From positions 1 through 30,898 of the forward strand of contig RXOD01004041.1 of assembly GCA_005223375.1 (NCBI GenBank): 30,898 nucleotides of DNA, read 5' to 3'. Under the pieces are notes generated by a model. That model did not search any database. It was given only the letters and a program-made list of their open reading frames with translations, and was not told the DNA's origin. Positions within the stretch are counted from its first letter, which is position 1. Each line of letters starts with the position of its first letter. Below, one piece after another: positions 9,872 to 17,030 of the stretch. Origin of the DNA: Amoebophrya sp. AT5.2. Its lineage: Eukaryota > Sar > Dinophyceae > Syndiniales > Amoebophryaceae. The position numbers and the translations under genes are program-made.

Positions 9872-11000
9872 CTACAATTTGCTTCGAAAGATTCGCTTGA
9901 TTTTCCGCCCGTCTGTCCCCTGCTCGTAATCGAGTATATCCCTGGGTCCCGGCAGCTCGTACTGGCCTTCGCGTTTCAGTTCGTCCATCCGCTTCTGACC
10001 TTCCCGCAGTTGCTCCAGCATGTCCTCGCTTTGCGCCTCCGCCAGCGAGACGATCTCCAGCTCTTGGTCTTCGGCCGTTCCCAGGTGCTTCCACTGCGCG
10101 TGCAGCTCCTTCAGCCGTTGCACGTACAAAGCGTGCACCGCCCGTACCGCCTCCCGAAACCCTGGCGTCTCCTTCGTCCATTTCCCCCCGCCGGGGCAGG
10201 GCGGCATCGGAATCGGCGCCCCGAACACCGTGTGCAGCGGGGTTTGCTTCGGCAGCAACGGGTTCCATCCGCTTTCCTCGCCGCGGAAGGCCGGCAGCGA
10301 GAACGACAGCTTCTTCATCATGCTGTGCTGGAACTGCCGCAACCGGGGGTGGAACACCTGCCGGTACAGGGCCGTCTCCCCGAAGACCAGCACCGGTACC
10401 AGCGGCGTGTTCGTCCGCAGCGCCACCTCGACGAAGCCCATGCGGTCCTTCAACAGCACCCGCATCTTGCCGCCGCCGGCAAGCAGCGCCTCGTCCGCAC
10501 CGCCGACGTAGATACCGACCGACTTCTTCGCCTCCAGGTTGGTCACCATCTTCTCCTTCACCGCCGTCGTGAGCCCGGCCAGCTGCGCCCACTCCCCCGC
10601 AAATGGCAGGTAGAACGCCGCGTCCACGGTACAGCAGAGCACTTGGTTCTTCTCCTCCTCATCGGAAGCCGTCTTCTTCGGCTGATCTGCCGGTGCCGGA
10701 AGGTTCTCCACCATCGGCTCCGGAACAGCAAGACCCTCCGGAGCATTCTTGTTTGGCGGAGGACCACTCCCCGCGGAAAGATGGTTCTTCTTCGGCTGAT
10801 CATCCCCCGAGGACGAAAAATCCTCCTCGTTCGCCATCAGCAGCGTTGTTTCTAGCCCGGTGCCCTCCGCGAAGGTGGGCGCCATCGAAAGCGCGAGGAC
10901 GCCGTGCGGGTGCACGGCGAACAGATAATGGTCGTCGCCGGAGGACTTGAGCGGTACCGTGAACACGTTCCGGTGCGGGTAGTACGCGCTGATCAGCTTG
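9872..11000 (-). CDS. DGAT2-family acyltransferase, catalytic part (partial or disrupted gene)
   Basis: DGAT2-type enzymes (mono/diacylglycerol O-acyltransferases of ER and lipid-droplet membranes) acylate DAG or MAG with acyl-CoA. Counted from 10966, the frame shows YLFAVHPHGVLALS (HPHG at 19-22, the family's active-site motif), VGGADEALL (the GG..E motif, 154-162) and DRMGFVEVALRTNTPLVPVLVFGE (the conserved core strand). An acidic/Pro insertion of about 65 residues follows HPHG. The C-terminus is a charged helix ending RIFRSKL. In-frame sequence upstream (LISAYYPHRN) matches the YFP-containing segment that precedes HPHG in DGAT2. An in-frame TAA just beyond means the start must come from another exon, at an acceptor such as CATCAAG or GATCAG. 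The upstream half lies beyond a 1.2 kb insertion and is frameshifted, so a functional full-length product is doubtful. Confidence 0.75.
10940..10998 (-). repeat. Copy A of the amplified acyltransferase exon segment
   Basis: Minus-strand CTGATCAGCGCGTACTACCC through GTACCGCTCAAGTCCTCC is shared with 11496-11576 and, for its first two thirds, with 12191-12236 (direct) and 12135-12177 (partly, inverted). This copy lies in the frame that continues into HPHG. Confidence 0.85.
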
Positions 11001-11133
11001 ATGATGATGATTTACCCTGCTCGGGGTGAAAAGATGTTGCCAACTCCAATATAAAGAGAAGGCAAGGATATTTATCCGGTGTTCAAAGCATCGGCCTTAG
11101 TTGTTCTGTCTGCTGTTCGAAGCAGCAGCCCGA

Positions 11134-12156
11134 TCATTTTTTGCTGTTGTTCGAAGCAACAGCCTTTTTTCTTCGTTTAGGTCCATCCCCGCATTCTTCC
11201 GCTTGTTTTTTCCTCTTCGCTGCTGCAGCTGCTGCGGCCGCTTCTGCGGCCTCCTTCCGCTTCCGACATTCTTCCTCGTGCTTCCGCATGTTGGCGACGC
11301 GCTTACTTCTGGACTGGAGGTTGTGGAGATCGTCGTCGTAGTCGTAGGCCGTTTTGTTGCAGATCCTACACCTGATCTTCTTCACGCCAGTGTCGGGGTC
11401 GGTAAACCGGGCACCATCCGGCACATCGATCCGCCAAAGCCGCGCGTCGCTGCCACAGTAGTACTGACCAGTATTCTTATTTACGGCGTGTTGCTCCGGT
11501 GCGGGTAGTACGCGCTGATCAGGTTGGAGGACTTGAGCGGTACCGTGAACACGTTCCGGTGCGGATAGTACGCGCTTCAACACCCTGGCTCCCTTGGCGG
11601 CCACACCTCCCCTCGGGAGGTCAAGAATCCCCTTCCCTTTTCCACCTTGGCCGGAGTCGGCATCTTCTAATGCGAGCAGCCCGTTGGTGCCCATACTTTT
11701 CTGCAGGTGAAAGGGAAGTTGGTCATCATCGAAGATCAGGCCCGGGTAATCCGTATACCCCTTGCCGTCGCCGATCATGTTCGCCTCAACTGCTGTCCGC
11801 CACTCGCTCTTGCAGATGGCTTTACTGCCCCGCGGTGAATTTTTGACCCCCCTCTCGATGGCGAAACCGTATCCGAAGAGCGTTGCCAAACAAACCCCGG
11901 AATCCAGCAAAATTCGACCGTCATTTAGGTGCACCACCTCGATTGCCTCATGCAAGTACAGCCGCAGCGCGCTGGGCCAAAACCCGGCAGCCACGATGTT
12001 CGACGAGATTTCCTCCAGTCCTTCTTCCGCTTCCTGTTCGCTGGAGATGGTGGCGCGCCGCTCGCTCTGCAACCACTGGTCGACCATGTCAGCGGCCGCG
12101 GATATGTTTTTGTGCGTTTCATCGGGAATCTTCATGCGCGACTCGCTGATCTTCAA
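11134..12156 (-). CDS. 340-codon ORF nested in the acyltransferase locus, with a CxxC finger-like C-terminus
   Basis: The ORF begins ATG AAG ATC AGC GAG TCG CGC, bases that belong to the inverted copy of the acyltransferase segment. Residues about 15-165 look like a globular protein (AAGFWPSALRLYLHEAIEV, GRILLDSGVCLATLFGYGF). Near residues 195-227 the reading passes through acyltransferase repeat copy B in a foreign frame (RVLSAPERVHGTAQVLQ). The C-terminus has IRCRICNKTAYDYDDDLHN and MRKHEEECRKRK, a possible C2HC/BED-like zinc site (Cys-x2-Cys, His, Cys). An Ala run and the basic tail PKRRKKAVASNNSKK, a likely nuclear signal, follow. No known family is assigned. It may be a captured gene fragment, a mobile-element protein, or an open stretch of an intron. 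Protein-like composition on both sides of the repeat argues against chance. Confidence 0.45.
   Translation of the reverse strand: MKISESRMKIPDETHKNISAAADMVDQWLQSERRATISSEQEAEEGLEEISSNIVAAGFWPSALRLYLHEAIEVVHLNDGRILLDSGVCLATLFGYGFAIERGVKNSPRGSKAICKSEWRTAVEANMIGDGKGYTDYPGLIFDDDQLPFHLQKSMGTNGLLALEDADSGQGGKGKGILDLPRGGVAAKGARVLKRVLSAPERVHGTAQVLQPDQRVLPAPEQHAVNKNTGQYYCGSDARLWRIDVPDGARFTDPDTGVKKIRCRICNKTAYDYDDDLHNLQSRSKRVANMRKHEEECRKRKEAAEAAAAAAAAKRKKQAEECGDGPKRRKKAVASNNSKK
11496..11576 (-). repeat. Copy B: head-to-tail partial copies of the acyltransferase segment
   Basis: On the plus strand, 11496-11525 equals 12205-12234. It is followed directly by 11526-11576, which equals 10940-10990 with one G-to-A change. 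In gene sense this reads SAYYPHRNVFTVPLKSS then NLISAYYPHR, a tandem junction of two partial copies. Confidence 0.85.
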
Positions 12157-12253
12157 GCTGATCAGCGCGTACTACCCACACCTCTCGGCACCGTGAACAC
12201 GTTCCGGTGCGGGTAGTACGCGCTGATCAGGTTGAAGATCAGCGAGTCGCGCA
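12135..12253. repeat. 43-bp inverted repeat (foldback) with 33-nt loop
   Basis: Plus-strand 12135-12177 is the reverse complement of 12211-12253, with a single mismatch seen (AAGCTG against CAGGTT). Loop bases 12178-12210 continue the direct-oriented copy. The right arm encodes acyltransferase residues (RDSLIFNLISAYYP); the left arm gives the first codons of the nested ORF. Confidence 0.88.
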
Positions 12254-12942
12254 CGCCCGGGTCGCCCCGCAGCGCGCCCGTGTGCTTCCACGGGTTCAGG
12301 TAGGACGTGAATTCAGGTACAGCAAAAAGGAAAGCCCGAACTTCCGCCGAAACCTGTGCAGCCGCTGAAACGGCTGTTGGTGAGCTTGCGGAGCAAAGCG
12401 ACGAGGATGGCGGAGTTCATCCCGGTCTGCGTGCACACCCAGAAGACCACGGCGGCCTGCGACAAAGTTGGGAGGAAGTTGCGCAGGAGACCCCAGAGGC
12501 CGCGAGAGTTGTCCGGGGCCGAGGTCAGCGGCAGCTCGGGCGCAGATACCAGAACGGGCGGGCGGGGATTATCACGATCCGCGCCACGTTCCAGGAAGGG
12601 CCACGTTCCGGGAACACCGGTAGGAGCTACGGCCTCGACGGAGTTAAGGCTGTCAGACAGGTGCGACGGTGGAGCAGTCTCCTGCAGCGCCACCTTGTCC
12701 GCGAACTGCTGACTGAGACGCTGCAATCCAGAGTCGTGGTCGTGCTCCTCGACGCGGTCGTCCCCCTCCCCCTCGCGGTACGGGTCCGCAGAAACGCACG
12801 AAAACTGTTGCCGCGACAACAACAGGAGCAGCGCTGTGCGAACGGCCAAGCGCGGGAATACCCCCCATCGGACGTCGCTTCCCCGGCGTCCGGAAGTGAC
12901 CCAGAGGACCATCGGCACGATCATAAGGCCGAATTCATTCAT
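12191..12942 (-). pseudogene. N-terminal part of the DGAT2-like gene, frameshifted
   Basis: From the ATG at 12942 the frame gives a hydrophobic stretch (AVRTALLLLLSRQQF), an acidic linker, then a membrane region (LLRNFLPTLSQAAVVFWV, GMNSAILVALLRKL), as expected for DGAT2 N-termini. After LTNSRF it runs out of frame. The next frame reads FQRLHRFRRKFGLSFLLYLN, then a 17-nt extra block (12303-12319) shifts it again into NPWKHTGALRGDPGVRDSL. Three successive frames are therefore needed within about 100 nt, with no intron-sized gap between them. Decay or assembly error is likely; an unrecognised splice pattern is the alternative. The first codons (MNEF) come from the ATTC tandem tail of the adjacent LINE, so the native start may be a later Met (MIVPMVLW). 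Confidence 0.6.
12295..12319. repeat. Duplicated octamer TTCAGGTA flanking 9 nt
   Basis: TTCAGGTA occurs at 12295-12302 and 12312-12319 with GGACGTGAA between. Removing 12303-12319 restores the frame LLYLN-PWKHTG, so this is a 17-nt frameshifting insertion with a microduplication. Confidence 0.75.
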
Positions 12943-12948
12943 TCATTC
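12932..12948. repeat. ATTC tandem tail at the LINE 3' end
   Basis: The plus strand reads AATTCATTCATTCATTCTT, about four ATTC units. Simple tandem tails of this kind are typical 3' ends of some LINE clades. The tract overlaps the first ATG of the DGAT2-like N-terminal frame. Confidence 0.7.
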
Positions 12949-13011
12949 TTCTGTGCATGGTCCAAAAAAAGGTCTGAAAAGTCCTGCTTCTCGTCCTGAC
13001 TAGACGTGCAC

Positions 13012-15168
13012 TCAGAGGCCAGCCCGAACGTGTAGCTCGTCGATGTCGCGTTTACTTTTATACCGACCATCTTGGGTTTTATAAAAAGTGACTCCTGCTA
13101 CCACTTTAAAGTCCCGCCCTGTGTTTTCACAGAAATCATCGAGGGACACCTTAAAACTTACTTCCTCGCTGTTCGCGAGGCACCAGACATCTACCCCGGC
13201 ACCGGGCGCTCTTGCCCATTTTTGGTTATTAATTCTACTGAGCAGCTTGTGGTCCTCTTCCCACTTCTTCGCCCTTTCCTCGGCTATTCTCCTGCGCTGT
13301 TCTTCCCTCATCGCCTCCGTTTTCGCGCTTTTCATGGACTTCATGACCTTGCCCTTTTTCCCCTTTTCGCGCTTTGCTGCTTCCACCTCCCTTTTGCTTC
13401 GCATGTGTTCCCTCATGGTAGCAGCGTCCATGGATTCTAGATTTTCGATCTCTAGCCCGTACGCGTCCAAGTCGGCTCGGAGCTGTCGCCCCCATGCCGT
13501 CTTCCTTTGCAGCTCGTTTTCTATCCACTCATAGACCCCTTCTCCCGAGTGGTCCCTGGCAGCGTGCGCCGCCCAGGCCACCCTTTTCTCCCTGACCAAG
13601 GTCTCGATGTCCACTATCCCTGTGCGCTGGCACAGCGTTTTCCGGCTTGTCCACTCCCCTTCCTCTTCCTCCTCCTCTTCTCCTGTCCCTTCTTGGTTTT
13701 GGGCTTCCTCCGTTCCCTCTTCTTCTTCTTCCTGCGTCTGCCGCTGCTGCTGGTGCCATCGGCGTCTGTCCTCTCCCGTGACGACCTTCAGCGTTGCCAA
13801 CTGAAAGGCCCTCAAGACCTTCCAGTCTGCCTCTGGGATGGTCCAGCACTCCGCGTTGTAGAGTGCAACCGAGGACACCAAGGCCCCGTAGACCTCCGCC
13901 TTCAAGTGTCTCGGCACCGTTGCGTCCCTCCAGAGGTCCCGCAGTGTTCCTACCGTTGTTCGCGCTATGCCTGTCCTCCGCGCGATTTCTGCGGAAGTTG
14001 TTGCCGAGTTGCTTACCTGGGTGCCTAGGTACTTGAACGCCGCCGCGGTGCCTATCTTCTCGCCGTTGTACGTCCTTAGGTCTAGTGGCACCACGAGCTT
14101 CTTCCGCGCGCTCGTCTTTGCTTTCTCTTCCAGGTATCTGCCGACCCGCAGCTGCCGCTGCTGCGCCATTGTCTTCACAGGCCTGCAAAACCCTGTGGCC
14201 CGATGGAACTTCAAAGCCTTGCCGTCTGGCAATACGTCGCCGCATCTTGGACAAACGAATTTGTTGCGGCTCTGCACGACGAACTGCCTCTGGCCTAGTC
14301 TGACCAGGCGGATCTTCGTTCCGCCCTCCGTCGTCGCCCATCCCTTCTCCGTGTACCGGATGACATTGCAGTCCCCATTGTCCCACACAATGAAGTGCGT
14401 CGGTCGTTCTTCCCGTTTCCACTTTTTTTCCCTCGCTTTCTCCCGCCACTCCGGTACTAGGTGTGCCCCGTCGTAGTCAACTAACCAGCCCTGCTTGTCC
14501 TCGTTTCCGTGCTGGTGGCATCGTTCTTTTTCCGCGTCTTCGTTGTTGCACTCGGTCGGGGTTAGCCCGAACGTCATCAGCTCGGTCTTCCCCACGTTCA
14601 CGTCTAAGCCGACGAAGCGGCAAGCCGCCATCAGCTCGGTCAGCGCCTCTGCGACCTCCTCCGGGCGTTTGTTCTTTATGACCAGGTCATCCACGAACCC
14701 GAGCCAAGTCACCCCGAACTTGGCCGACCTTTCCTCTTTCCACCCCCTCTTTTCCATGGTCTCCACAAAGCAGCTCATCGCAAACCCTAGCAGCAACACA
14801 AACTCCAGCGGCGACAGACTGGAACCCTGTCTGATGCCGCTCTTCTGCTTGATTGATCCGCTTAGCTTGTCCCCCCCAAGCTTTAGACGGAATCTCGCAC
14901 CCTCATTTGTCGCCACTACTACTTTTACGATGTGAGCCGGCATGCCGAGCTTGCTCAAGACCTGCGGCATCCTTGCCCAGTCTATCGAGTCGTATGCCTT
15001 GCGGAAATCCACGAATGTGTAGAACGCCTCCTCGCCCGATTTTTCCACTCGCTCCATGTCGCGGAGCAGCCTAAAGACCGCGTGTCTGCAGCTCAGGCCT
15101 TTGACGCTCCCTTTTTGCCTCTTGTCCACTACTGCGTATGCAGCCTTCTTGATCCTTCTCAGGATCAC
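13012..15168 (-). CDS. LINE reverse transcriptase with an internal zinc-finger insertion (718 codons, N-terminally truncated)
   Basis: This is the enzyme that copies LINE RNA at the target site. From 15168 the motifs are: FVDFRKAYDSIDW (residues 52-64, first catalytic Asp), GIRQGSSLSPLEFVLLL (111-127), LGFVDDLVI (156-164, FVDD in place of YADD, both Asp present), LDVNVGKTELMTFG (188-201) and AFKYLGTQVSNS (377-388, motif E). Between the GKT and FKYLG motifs lie about 175 residues with a Cys306-x2-Cys309-x12-His322-x5-Cys328 finger (CPRCGDVLPDGKALKFH). The C-terminal third has an acidic Glu run, a charged helix and MKSMKSAKTEAM. Codon 15168 is GTG and the frame opens earlier, so this is not a true start. 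No endonuclease is present in the window. The RT core appears intact. Confidence 0.88.
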   Translation of the reverse strand: MILRRIKKAAYAVVDKRQKGSVKGLSCRHAVFRLLRDMERVEKSGEEAFYTFVDFRKAYDSIDWARMPQVLSKLGMPAHIVKVVVATNEGARFRLKLGGDKLSGSIKQKSGIRQGSSLSPLEFVLLLGFAMSCFVETMEKRGWKEERSAKFGVTWLGFVDDLVIKNKRPEEVAEALTELMAACRFVGLDVNVGKTELMTFGLTPTECNNEDAEKERCHQHGNEDKQGWLVDYDGAHLVPEWREKAREKKWKREERPTHFIVWDNGDCNVIRYTEKGWATTEGGTKIRLVRLGQRQFVVQSRNKFVCPRCGDVLPDGKALKFHRATGFCRPVKTMAQQRQLRVGRYLEEKAKTSARKKLVVPLDLRTYNGEKIGTAAAFKYLGTQVSNSATTSAEIARRTGIARTTVGTLRDLWRDATVPRHLKAEVYGALVSSVALYNAECWTIPEADWKVLRAFQLATLKVVTGEDRRRWHQQQRQTQEEEEEGTEEAQNQEGTGEEEEEEEGEWTSRKTLCQRTGIVDIETLVREKRVAWAAHAARDHSGEGVYEWIENELQRKTAWGRQLRADLDAYGLEIENLESMDAATMREHMRSKREVEAAKREKGKKGKVMKSMKSAKTEAMREEQRRRIAEERAKKWEEDHKLLSRINNQKWARAPGAGVDVWCLANSEEVSFKVSLDDFCENTGRDFKVVAGVTFYKTQDGRYKSKRDIDELHVRAGL

Positions 15169-15183
15169 TAGCCCCAGCAGCTG

Positions 15184-15214
15184 CCGAACGTAGTATAAGG
15201 CCGAACGTAGTATA
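15184..15214. repeat. Direct duplication at the LINE 5' side
   Basis: CCGAACGTAGTATA occurs at 15184-15197 and 15201-15214, giving a 17-bp period. It lies where the RT reading loses similarity to the family, so it probably marks the truncation or integration junction. Confidence 0.7.
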
Positions 15215-15230
15215 GAAAAAATTCGAATTT

Positions 15231-15917
15231 ATAAATCGACGTCTGCGCTTAGTGCCGCCGAAATGAAAAAAAACCCACAAGAAACTTCTGCCTTATATGC
15301 GATCGAGGAGGACCCTCACTGAAGAACCTCTAGGCTCCCAAAGCGGACCTGCAGCTTGAATGCGTCACAAAAAAAAAAGCTGTAGCTTCAGTCACAAGAA
15401 AAAACTGCAAAAGAGAAAGGCTCGTTTGAAAATCCCGTCTATCCACAAAATAACGTTAAGCGGCACGACGCAACAGTTCGTACTACAATCTGCTTAGTTA
15501 CTTAAACTTATCCAGAAATACTATCCAACCTGAAGGGAACAGGAAAACAGAATGGCGTGGCAGATTAACGATCTGAAAACACGAGTGATCTGCATTCACG
15601 AATGATCTGAAATCACGAACGACCTGAAATCAATAACGACCTGAAGTCGCGAATGATCATGATCTGAGATCACGCACAAGCGTCACAGTCATCGCCAAGA
15701 TCGGAAAACTGTGGCACTCATTGCCATCGTGTCCTGTATTCACAAACGCAGCCATCGCGTCCTATATCGATCCCATCTGTTGCAGCAGTCCCACGCGCTC
15801 GCCGGAAGAAGAAGAAGAACTGACTCTTGCTTCCTGATCAAGTATTTATTGATCTCCTGATAATTTCTCGCACTACCACTCTGAAAAGGGAGCGCCCGCC
15901 GCTTGTATCGAGCGCTC
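15231..15917. other. Spacer with a minisatellite; no gene seen
   Basis: The stretch is A-rich with homopolymer runs near 15370. The tandem repeat at 15570-15677 is the only clear structure. No protein-like frame is present. Confidence 0.5.
15570..15677. repeat. 17-bp minisatellite, six units plus a partial
   Basis: Units start at 15570, 15587, 15604, 15621 and 15638, then a 6-nt partial (GATCAT) and another unit at 15661. The consensus is GATCTGAAATCACGAAT, each unit differing by a few bases. Confidence 0.9.
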
Positions 15918-17030
15918 TCAATTCGCTGTTCTCTGGCTCGCCCTCGCGGCGTGGCCGCTATGATCGTCTCCTGTCCGCAGCCTTTTCGCGTGAATGATCC
16001 GCACATGGTGGTTCAGTTTTTTCTCCAAGTGCAGGGACAAACAACCTCCAAAGCCCCCGAATTCAGGATCCGGCTTTGCGAAGACGACCGTGCCCACGCG
16101 GGAGTGTACCAAAGCCATCGCGCACATCACACAGGGCTCGTCGCGCAAAAATACTTCCGCACCCACGCACAAGTACTGTTCCTCCGTTTTGCCCCGCTCC
16201 ACCGGTGCACCGAGCGAGGCAGCGATCTTATCACACATCCGGATGACCGCGTGCGACTTCAATGGGTGTCGTTGTAGCGCCGATTTGCTCGTGCTGGCCG
16301 ACCCGCTCGCACTCGTAAATGCCTGGAAGCCGGGAAAGCGAGCATGGTCAGGAGTACCATCTGCGGAAATACCATTTTCTGCGCCGTTCGTTGCATCTTC
16401 AGTGGCCGCTTGCTTCCGGGCCTCATCTGGCACCGCGGAGCACGTTTTTCTTCGCTTGGCTTCCGGCTCCCCGTGTCCCGCCTGCACAGTGGCAGAGGCT
16501 GCCCGTTCTCCGGCGACGTCCGCTCCGCAGCCGCCCCTGTCGGTTTTCGGAAGCAGAAAAACGCAGCCGAGCCGCGCGTCAGCCTCCAGCATCCCCATGG
16601 CCCGCTCGAACCTGTCCACCTCGGCGTCCGTTAGTGCCACGGGGAGGTTCGCTGGCCGGCGGTACGTCAGGGGCCAGCAGTTGCCCCACGCCGCCACTTG
16701 CTCCGGCGTGCACGGCGCGTGCGCCGGCACTTCGACCGCTGCGAGCGTCTCGCGCACATAGGGCAACATCACGCTTGGAACCTCCGTGCCCGGTCCTGGT
16801 CCAATCAATACCTGCAGCGCGTCTTCCACCTTGCGTATGCGCTTCAGGTGCAGAAGGTCGGGCGGGAATGCCGGCAGGTGACGGATCACTTTACTACCAT
16901 CCGTCGCTGCCACCACGACGGCGACCATGGGCCGTGTCTCCAGCCCACGCGTAAATTCTTCCGGCACCTGCTCGTCGAAGCGCCACACTCGTGGGCAGCC
17001 AAAGGTAGAGGATGAGGAGCCCGCGGACAT
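15918..17030 (-). CDS. ADAT3: ADAT3/Tad3-like subunit of tRNA adenosine-34 deaminase (370 aa)
   Basis: Tad3/ADAT3 pairs with Tad2/ADAT2 to convert A34 of tRNA anticodons to inosine. The C-terminal deaminase domain shows HPLKSHAVIRMCDKIA (residues 255-270). His260 is the zinc ligand, and Val262 stands where an active deaminase has Glu; this is the hallmark of the non-catalytic subunit. YLCVGAEVFLRDEPCVMCAM (286-305) supplies Cys300 and Cys303, and LNHHVRIIH matches the C-terminal helix region. The N-terminal 150 residues contain LKRIRKVEDALQVLIGP, like the Tad3 N-terminal domain. A low-complexity linker (165-250) has an EAKRRK basic patch. The ATG at 17030 (AAACATGT) gives a full-length single-exon protein. 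Confidence in the family is high; the ADAT2 partner is not in this window. Confidence 0.88.
   Translation of the reverse strand: MSAGSSSSTFGCPRVWRFDEQVPEEFTRGLETRPMVAVVVAATDGSKVIRHLPAFPPDLLHLKRIRKVEDALQVLIGPGPGTEVPSVMLPYVRETLAAVEVPAHAPCTPEQVAAWGNCWPLTYRRPANLPVALTDAEVDRFERAMGMLEADARLGCVFLLPKTDRGGCGADVAGERAASATVQAGHGEPEAKRRKTCSAVPDEARKQAATEDATNGAENGISADGTPDHARFPGFQAFTSASGSASTSKSALQRHPLKSHAVIRMCDKIAASLGAPVERGKTEEQYLCVGAEVFLRDEPCVMCAMALVHSRVGTVVFAKPDPEFGGFGGCLSLHLEKKLNHHVRIIHAKRLRTGDDHSGHAARASQRTAN

Larger units (their letters stand above)
11001..12190 (-). other. 1.2 kb segment inserted between duplicated acyltransferase sequences
   Basis: The segment is bounded by direct copies of the same roughly 45-bp acyltransferase sequence (10953-10998 and 12191-12236). 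It holds the 340-codon ORF and repeat copy B. It could be spliced out: GT in GCGTACTAC of the upstream copy and AG in GATCAG of the downstream copy would join in frame with one added Ala. No transposase, terminal inverted repeats or poly-A tail was seen. Whether it is an insertion with a long target duplication, an introner-like intron or a rearrangement product is unresolved. Confidence 0.55.
12932..15230 (-). mobile_element. 5'-truncated non-LTR retrotransposon (LINE)
   Basis: The element carries a reverse transcriptase ORF whose frame opens at about 15230 without any endonuclease domain or fingers start, so the 5' end is missing, as is common for LINE copies. The 3' end is taken as the short ATTC tandem (GAAT in element sense) at 12932-12948, about 65 nt after the stop codon. 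Orientation is the same as the host genes. A 14-nt direct duplication marks the 5' side. No flanking target-site duplication matching both ends was recognised. Confidence 0.7.

Noticed and set aside
9710..10855. 381-codon plus-strand ORF over the acyltransferase
   Set aside because: Arg/His/Leu/Pro-rich shadow composition; the minus frame carries HPHG and other DGAT2 motifs.
16319..16954. Plus-strand Pro/Arg-rich ORF over the ADAT3-like gene
   Set aside because: Shadow of a GC-rich coding region with clear deaminase motifs on the other strand.
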